In this document: positions 57,820 to 64,000 of the stretch, piece by piece | How positions within the stretch are numbered: position 1 is the stretch's first letter | Layout of the letters: each line of letters starts with the position of its first letter | Assembly (NCBI GenBank): GCA_928212115.1 | Contig: CAKMRJ010003334.1 | Location: 103,961,923-104,025,922, forward strand | Length of the DNA stretch: 64,000 nucleotides | Source: Lactuca virosa | Taxonomy: Eukaryota > Streptophyta > Magnoliopsida > Asterales > Asteraceae | Direction of reading: 5' to 3' | Position numbers and translations under genes: made by a program | The notes under the pieces: generated by a model | The model's input: the letters and a program-made list of their open reading frames with translations, nothing else | Database searches by the model: none | Told to the model about the DNA's origin: nothing

Positions 57820-59247
57820 TAAATTTCTTTCATTTATTTCTTTTTTTAATAAAAAATTAAGATAATAAGAGAAAACCTCATAAATGGTCCCCGGGTATTG
57901 AAATGACGAAAATACCCCTCACTTAACGGTAGAAAGCTGACAGAGTTAGGCGGAAGGACTAAACATTAAAAGTTTTGAAACCACAGGGACGATCCGTGAG
58001 GTTTTTGTAAATTAAGGACCAAACTTCATATTTTGTGAAACCACAGGGACCATTTTTGAAGTTTTGGCTTATTTGTTTTTGACAATTTTTTATTGCTTTT
58101 TGCATTAACTTTTGATCAAAGTTTTTATATTTTGCATCATACATGTTAGAAGTTTTTATTTCTTTCCCTTAATTTTTTATTGTTTTGCATTATACATGTT
58201 ACCGACTATAAATTAGGTGATGTATATGTGTTCAAATTAAATTATCTTTGTTTCTTTATAATTGAGATTTGATTATCTGTTATCTATATATGTTGCACGA
58301 CAAGTGCTTTTGAAAATGCGTGAAAAAGAATTTGATGTTCAAATTTTTGAAGAATCTCAGAGAGAATTTTAATTTGGTTAATGGTGTTACTTGACTGTAC
58401 AATGTGGTATGCATTATGTCAGAATTTAAAATGGTAATTTGGGCTCTATGGACATCATTTTATTCATTTCATCTAATTACGTAAAGTCGTTTTTTATAGC
58501 TACATTAATCACAAGTAATCACAACATATTATAAGCTTTATTTGAAGAACCATGTATGTAGGAAGTATGATTTTTTTTTGTTAGATTTTGATGTTTTTTT
58601 AACCATTTTTTGTTATATATGCACCTTACAACATTCTGTCAGAATGGAATCTCGAATTCCAATTCTGCCATAATAGAATCTCGAATTCCAAGTCAACTTA
58701 AGTAGTGAATTAAAAATATTTCATGCAAACACCTGTTCATTTTTCCAGATATGCAAAAATAAATATGGTAGAAATTATGCTTTAGACTTTAAGTAGTGAA
58801 TTAAAAATATTTATATTCTCAAAAAAAAAAGATATACAAACATCTGTTCATTATATGAGAATATAAATATTACATGAAACATGTGTTGCTAGTAATTCTG
58901 ACAGAATACATTTACACATGCTTTAGAATGTTTATACATATAGAAGAAAAGACTATGATTTAAGTGCATTCTGTAATGTATTCTGTCATAATTTATTTGT
59001 ATAAATGCATTCTATTAGAATGTCTTTGAAAATGTTTGTTAACAACAAGTATATTTGATTAACTAACGAGTAATACATCTTATTCTTTTAGAATGGCATG
59101 GAGAAGGAATTCAATATTGATCATACAAGAGAAAGATTTGAAATCGAGTTCAACAACAAGTATATTTGCGAAGAATTACATGCTTATGATAATAGATCAC
59201 ATTTTCGTAAGAATAGTTGGAATCAAGTGGATTATTTGGACCATTGA
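55885..59247 (+). CDS. possible two-exon gene of unknown function
   Basis: Exon 1 (55885-56295, 137 codons) opens MENPKILDQFSFKPVILHLK, with a hydrophobic segment (PIFIFFFLISTIVLLF, about residues 33-48) and a Ser/Thr/Pro-rich remainder. It ends at a good donor CAG|GTAAG. An acceptor TTCTTTTAG at 59091 leads, in the same phase (0), to an exon ending at TGA 59247 with a charged sequence (MEKEFNIDHTRERFEIEFNN). The product would be about 187 residues. The intron would contain the 1.5-kb Mutator-like element. I recognise no domain. It may be a captured host fragment or part of the element's own gene; splicing is inference. Confidence 0.3.
56567..58068. mobile_element. Mutator-like element with ~200-bp TIRs, TSD TTATTTGTT
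   Basis: The ends GACAAAACTTCAAAAATGGT and (reversed) GCCAAAACTTCAAAAATGGT continue as inverted repeats for about 200 bp (56567-56767 against 57875-58068). A perfect 9-bp duplication TTATTTGTT lies at 56558-56566 and 58069-58077. Nine bases and long TIRs fit Mutator-like elements. Inside are a (CT)n tract (56828-56870), a (GA)n tract (57790-57817) and short open frames, but no MULE transposase, so it is non-autonomous and possibly of Pack-MULE type. Confidence 0.9.
57003..57753 (+). pseudogene. gene-like fragments inside the Mutator-like element
   Basis: A frame from about 57003 begins with a signal-peptide-like hydrophobic run (MARVSSFITSFSLFFI), then a stop. Next comes an Arg-rich stretch (57068-57388, IPPRSRARRVESIRKQRVIR) and, after stops, a Ser-rich stretch (57535-57753, HVSSSSSQRAIATTVVHLDN). 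GC content is higher than in the surroundings, as expected for captured exons. The parent gene is not recognised. Confidence 0.35.
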
Positions 59248-59859
59248 AGAAGATCAAGTGTAGTTGTTCAATAATTGTATATTCAATAATGCTATTTTTT
59301 AAGAATTTTATTCATTTTCTATGATATTTTGTTAAATATGTATAACTATATTAAAATGTATAAGACTATTATATAATTATATGTATGGATTTGTATTTAT
59401 TTTCGGATGTATATTAAGAATAAAATCATAGACCCTCAGTCCAACTTGGATGTATATGAATACTATGTAGATTTTTTAAATCATGTTAATTATAAAAAAT
59501 ATCTACATTGGAAATATATTCTATAAGAATAAAATTGAAAAAATCTTTAGTAGTTTATGGTTGGAATTCTGTCATTCTGACAGAATAAAATCGAATTTTT
59601 TAATTTGAATTAATTTAAAATATTCAGAATATTAAAAATAAGGGAATTAATTATCCCTTAAAATCTGAAAATTTCCTTTTGTTAATATAGGTTAATTGAC
59701 CAAAATACCCTTATGCTGAAATTTGTGTGATTATATGGTACATGTTATCTTATTATGATATCATAGACCCACAGATCATGACCATTGATTATATTCATCC
59801 GTTGATCCAGATTTAAGCTTACAATTACACAATAGATGTTAGGAACATTTGAACCTAAT

Positions 59860-59861
<2 letters not shown>

Positions 59862-59908
<47 letters not shown>
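59862..59908. repeat. (TA)n microsatellite
   Basis: About 45 bp of TA repeats at the right edge of the inverted-end element. Confidence 0.95.
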
Positions 59909-59911
<3 letters not shown>

Positions 59912-60749
59912 TTGGATTGTGTGATGACTCAAAATCGGTTAGGACTGCCAGGACAAATCTAGACCGATTATTGACGAAATTGTTGGTTGAGATTTAGTAG
60001 GCCAAAAATAAATAAATATAAAAAACAAGGGCGAATTTATGTAATTTTCAAAATAAAAAAGGGACCATTTTTGTTACTTTAGGGGGTAGAAACATAATTA
60101 CCAAAATAGAGAATGCAGCATCCTAGAGAATCTTTCGAAAATACGCGCCTCAGGCGCCATACTTCTCTACAACGACACGTGTTGCCACCAAGATTATCTG
60201 GTTTTTTTCATCTATTGTTTTTTGCCTGTAACATTTTTTTTTTATAAAAAAATAATAATTGTGAGACCCATGTAATACATGAGTTAATTTTTAAATAAAA
60301 AAAGTTAAATATAAATGTCAAAATATTTAAGAACTTTAAATTTATAAGAAAATAACAAAAATAATGAATTCTTATAATTGAAATGTTTTTTATCTTTTAA
60401 ATTTAAACAAATAACTTAAATAAATAAACAAAAAAACTAATGAACTTTAATTTGAGAATTTTGAAATTAAAATGTAAGTTAATTAATGAAACCGATATCC
60501 ATTTATTACTATATTTATTGAAATTATTATATTAAAATATTATGTTGAATTTAATAAAATAGAAAAAACTCATAAAATGACATGTGAAAAAAAAATTAAT
60601 TCAAAATAACCATAAAATGATATTTGACAAATTGAATGAGACTGTGATAAATGGTAAAAAAACCTTCATTTATTAGAGTAGATTTTGAAAAAACTAAAGT
60701 TTTTAAAATTTAATTTCTACAAAATGAGCACAATCATGAATATTTGAAA

Positions 60750-60809
<60 letters not shown>

Positions 60810-61745
60810 CCAGGAAAAACTTATTCAAAAATCATGAAAATTTAAGGGATACTTCTACTCATTATACAAGTGACTTTGTAAAAAGAATTTTTCAAAAATA
60901 AGTTTTTGAAGTGTTTAGTTTTAATTTTAAGAAATATTAGTTTTAAAGAAAAATATTAAACATAATATGATCCAAAATGTGATGATCTAAAATATTTATG
61001 ATTCAAAAAACTTTTTATTCAACTTGTTTATGATCCTTAATTTGTTATGATCTAAATATATTTTATAATCGTTAATTATATCTTTTATGATTCAAAATTA
61101 AATTATTCAAAATATATAATGATCTATAACTTTCTTTGAACAAAAACTTTACTTAATGTAATATATTATTGATCCAAAATCATATGATTCAAAAATGATT
61201 AATTCAAGATAATTTGATTCAAAATTTTATGATCCAAAAATAATATGATTAAAAATTGTATAAACAAAAAATATTATGATCCTTAATATTTTTCTTATTT
61301 AAATTTTATAATTGTTAAACATTAAAAACTCGAACCGATATTTAGTTAAAAAATTAAAAAACAAAAAACAAAAAAAAAACTAGTATCCTCATGTATGTAG
61401 TAAAGACATTAAAAAAAATAAAAAAAAAAAAAAAAATAATATATATATTTAAAAAAACGAAAAAATAGAAAATGTGAAAACCGAGTATAGATATGTTTAA
61501 ATATTTTTATTTGAATTTTTAAAAAAATAAACGAAAATAAATAATAAAACCCACTTAAAAGATGTTTCATTAACATTCGTCGCACGTGATTAAATCATCG
61601 AGTCTGTATTAATTACCACAGATGTGGGTCGCACAGGAACGCACAACGTTGAAGTATTTAGTTTGACGTTTGTGTCCTTAATGAATGGGTGATTAAGAAT
61701 TGTCCTTGCAATACTCACCGTTTTTTGAATTATCACTGGAGTCGG

Positions 61746-61748
<3 letters not shown>
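59909..61748. other. AT-rich DNA without a gene; degenerate ATGATCCAAAA repeats
   Basis: No credible coding frame. (TA)n lies at 60754-60804. From 60960 to 61290 the words ATGATCCAAAA, ATGATCTAAAA and ATGATTCAAAA recur every 15-40 bp. A-rich homopolymers lie at 61355-61440. Confidence 0.5.

Positions 61749-61840
<92 letters not shown>
61749..61840. repeat. (TA)n microsatellite
   Basis: About 90 bp of TA repeats with one interruption (AATATATA near 61810). Confidence 0.95.
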
Positions 61841-61842
<2 letters not shown>

Positions 61843-63084
61843 TTTATAACCCGTGACAACTACGGTTATAAAATTAATTAAACTTTTATAGTAAAAAATC
61901 AAAATTATTAATCAATTACTTCAAATAAATTATTAATTAAGAGATATTTTTTATTTATATAAAATTATAATCGTTGATTTAAATAAATACATGAAATTAT
62001 ATCACCTTATAATATATATTAATTTTATTTTATTTTTTATTCTAATGTTATTAATTTAATGTAATTAGAGTGTGAAATTTAAAGTTTGAAATTTTAAATG
62101 AAGAATCAATTATTAATTTAATGTAATTAGAGTGAGAAATTTAAAATTTAAAATTTTAAACGAATAGATTTTTGAATAAATAAAATTTTTAAAAGTAAAG
62201 TGTTATTAAAAAAATACAAATTTAATTTATTATAAATGAATAATATAAAAGAAAGTTCGTGAATAAATATTTTAACTTTAAATATAAAAATTATACCTTA
62301 TTTCTTTTGTGATGATTGCAAGGACAAAATTATTCTTAAATAGTGGGTAATTATAATATACTCAAAATAGCCTTATATGTTTTTGTCATTTTTAGTGAAA
62401 AAATAGAAATAAATAAATAATAACAATAAAAATAATAAAAATATTATTAGCAAGTCTAATAATTTGTGATTATAAAAGTTAGAATTATTACATTTAAGTA
62501 GATATGGGTTGAAATTGACAAACCGAAAAAAATTCAGTTGTGCCAATTGTTGACTCACTTAATTGAGATTCGGATCAAAAGATGGAAATGATCAAAGTTT
62601 AGTTGCAAGACTTGAGAAGTAGTGACCATTTTGCAAAAAACTAGAAGTTGTGTGGCTAAAATAAAAAGAAATGAACTTGACATAAGATCCGACCCTACTC
62701 TTCCATCTCATTCTTATGAAGCACGAGCTATGAGAAAAGAATATAGGTTGTAAACAATTGTTTATAGATAATTGAAAAAGCAACGTCAGAAAACAGAAAA
62801 GAAAAGCAAATAGGTTGTCAAACAAAGATACTGCATTTAGTACAGATAATAATAAAATATTTGAGGTTTTAGTTTTCTTTGGATCAACGAAATACACAAT
62901 CTCGATCTCAGTAGCAAAAATACAAATATATATCTTACACCCTCATTTCAATCGACAGTCAAGAAAAATCAAGCATATGATAAAATAAATAATTCTAGAC
63001 GAAATGAAGAAGAAACAGGTATGTTTAAATATAATGTTAGATATCTTAAACCAAGAGAAAATTTCTAGTATCAAATTTGAGAAA
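61841..63084. other. AT-rich DNA; contains a segment shared with the GASA duplication
   Basis: No gene seen. 62513-62632 aligns with 18171-18282 and 13303-13404 (shared words TTCAGTTGTGCCAATTG and GTTTAGTTGCAAGACTTGAG). 61841 onward (TAGTTTATAACCCGTGACAA) resembles the start of a dispersed repeat, class unknown. The right part is leader of the LTR element starting at 63099. Confidence 0.45.
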
Positions 63085-64000
63085 GCTATGATACCAATTG
63101 TTGGAGTATTTTGATAACTTAATCTTTATATGCAGAAGCTTAGAAGCAAGACATCATACTCGAATATGTATAAAAGAAATTAGACAGAAAAAGAATGTGT
63201 ACATGCTTCCATTGAAGCTTTTGGATATGATGAAGCGACTTAGTTTTCTAGTTGATCACAATACTATCTGTAAAACCCCTCAGCAAACCCTAAACGAATT
63301 TCTTTATGTAATTTCATATATCTTGATATGCTCCTCACCACATGTTTATATAGATGGAGATATACCCTAATGTGTGAGATGAAAAGGATATTGAGTCAAA
63401 TCGGAAACTCAAGCCACATTTGGTAAGTGAACATTGGTTCATCAACAATCTTATACTCTTACCATAATATTTATTTTAACAAGTGGGAGAAGTCGTTGCG
63501 GCGATTAGGTGAAGGAGACCACCTTTGGGTTTGAATTAAAGGAAGTTTGGTTAATCAAAGATATATTAGAAGTCTACAAGTGTTGCAAGGTATAATTCTC
63601 CATCAAAACTTTTTAAATCTCGATCTCGGGTTTGGATTAGAATCCAAATGGAAGTTGGATCTTCATATGTAACTAATGGTGGAATTTAGTGTTAATCCTA
63701 TTATATGAACTCCTAAACTTCAAAGAATCGAAACCTTAGTTGATTAATATGGAGTTTGGTGAGATTTAGAGCTTTAGAGCTTCATCCATGGTGGAATAAT
63801 CATGAATATTGAATTGAGTGATTTTTAATGATTGGATATGTTATTCTAATGATTTAGAATCAAATATTAAGCTAGAATAACCATAACAGACCATGTTTTT
63901 TTTACTACTTATACTTACAATTTGAATATCGACTCATGATTCCAATATTTCCAGCTGACGAGATATGTCTAGTGTGTCGCAAGACATGTTTGGACTCTTT
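63085..64000 (-). mobile_element. LTR element start on the minus strand (PBS and LTR, runs off window)
   Basis: Minus strand: the LTR ends CTCCAACA (63099), then the primer-binding site ATTGGTATCATAGC (63085-63098). A TATA box (CTATATAAAC) on the minus strand lies at about 63346-63355, with transcribed LTR sequence toward 63099. The 5' end of the LTR is not identified and may lie outside the window. No coding region is visible on the internal side. Confidence 0.5.

Larger units (their letters stand above)
55766..59860. mobile_element. ~4.1-kb element with imperfect inverted ends, inserted between (TA)n tracts
   Basis: Left end GGTTCATATGTTTTTGACAA (from 55768) pairs with the reverse of the right end (GGTTCAAATGTTCCTAACAT); 24 of the first 29 positions agree, including CTATTGTGT. 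Both ends touch TA microsatellites (55690-55752 and 59862-59908). The interior has a possible split gene, repeated TTCTGTCAGAAT-type palindromes, and a nested Mutator-like element. The transposon class is undecided. Confidence 0.5.

Noticed and set aside
61841..61900. Helitron terminus at TAGTTTATAACCCGTG
   Set aside because: It resembles starts of dispersed plant repeats, but no matching 3' hairpin with CTRR could be located, so no class was assigned.

Overview
The window is plant nuclear DNA. It is AT-rich, the genes have GT-AG introns, and it is packed with nested Ty3/gypsy and Ty1/copia LTR retrotransposons, hAT elements and a Mutator-like element. LTRs carrying clustered ACTCGNCGAGT palindromes, and the general style of the elements, suggest a composite (Asteraceae, lettuce-like). 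That taxonomic guess is inference. The only genes that look intact are two tandem copies of a small secreted GASA/snakin (gibberellin-regulated) cysteine-rich peptide gene on the minus strand, at 9927-10405 and 16448-16929.

Layout. 1-8825: remains of gypsy elements on the minus strand. These include an LTR, a gag start and a non-coding LTR element, interrupted by a degraded hAT transposon whose transposase still shows an intron. 8826-15346 and 15347-23586: a tandem segmental duplication. Each unit has a truncated copia LTR with primer-binding site, a small conserved ORF, the GASA gene with TATA box, and a long non-coding flank. After the duplication, unit 1 received a solo LTR (11011-12709, TSD GAAGG). 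Unit 2 received an internally deleted gypsy element (18733-22789) and then a third LTR at 23587.

23587-55610: a nested stack. A plus-strand copia element (E) provides the frame, with integrase/RT/RNase H in 38225-40210 and 49033-49556, a long post-pol coiled-coil region, and a 3' LTR ending at 55610. Two chromovirus-type gypsy elements sit inside it: A (29482-38224) and B (40211-49032, TSD CCTCA). A minus-strand copia element (D, 24965-29481) lies against the truncated 5' LTR of A and itself holds a 518-bp hAT MITE with a perfect 8-bp TSD. A large deletion at about 24964 appears to have removed the left halves of D, A and E. All the retroelement genes are broken by stops, frameshifts or deletions.

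55611-64000: AT-rich DNA. It contains an element of about 4.1 kb with imperfect inverted ends lying between (TA)n tracts. That element holds a possible two-exon gene whose intron contains a 1.5-kb Mutator-like element (9-bp TSD, TIRs of about 200 bp). Microsatellites, a degenerate ATGATCCAAAA repeat field, a short sequence shared with the GASA duplication, and one end of another minus-strand LTR element follow.

The most informative signals are the dated layering (duplication first, LTR insertions afterwards), the two gypsy copies sharing the same premature stop and the same integrase Glu-to-Lys change while a third relative keeps Glu, and the LTR palindrome modules placed just upstream of TATA boxes.
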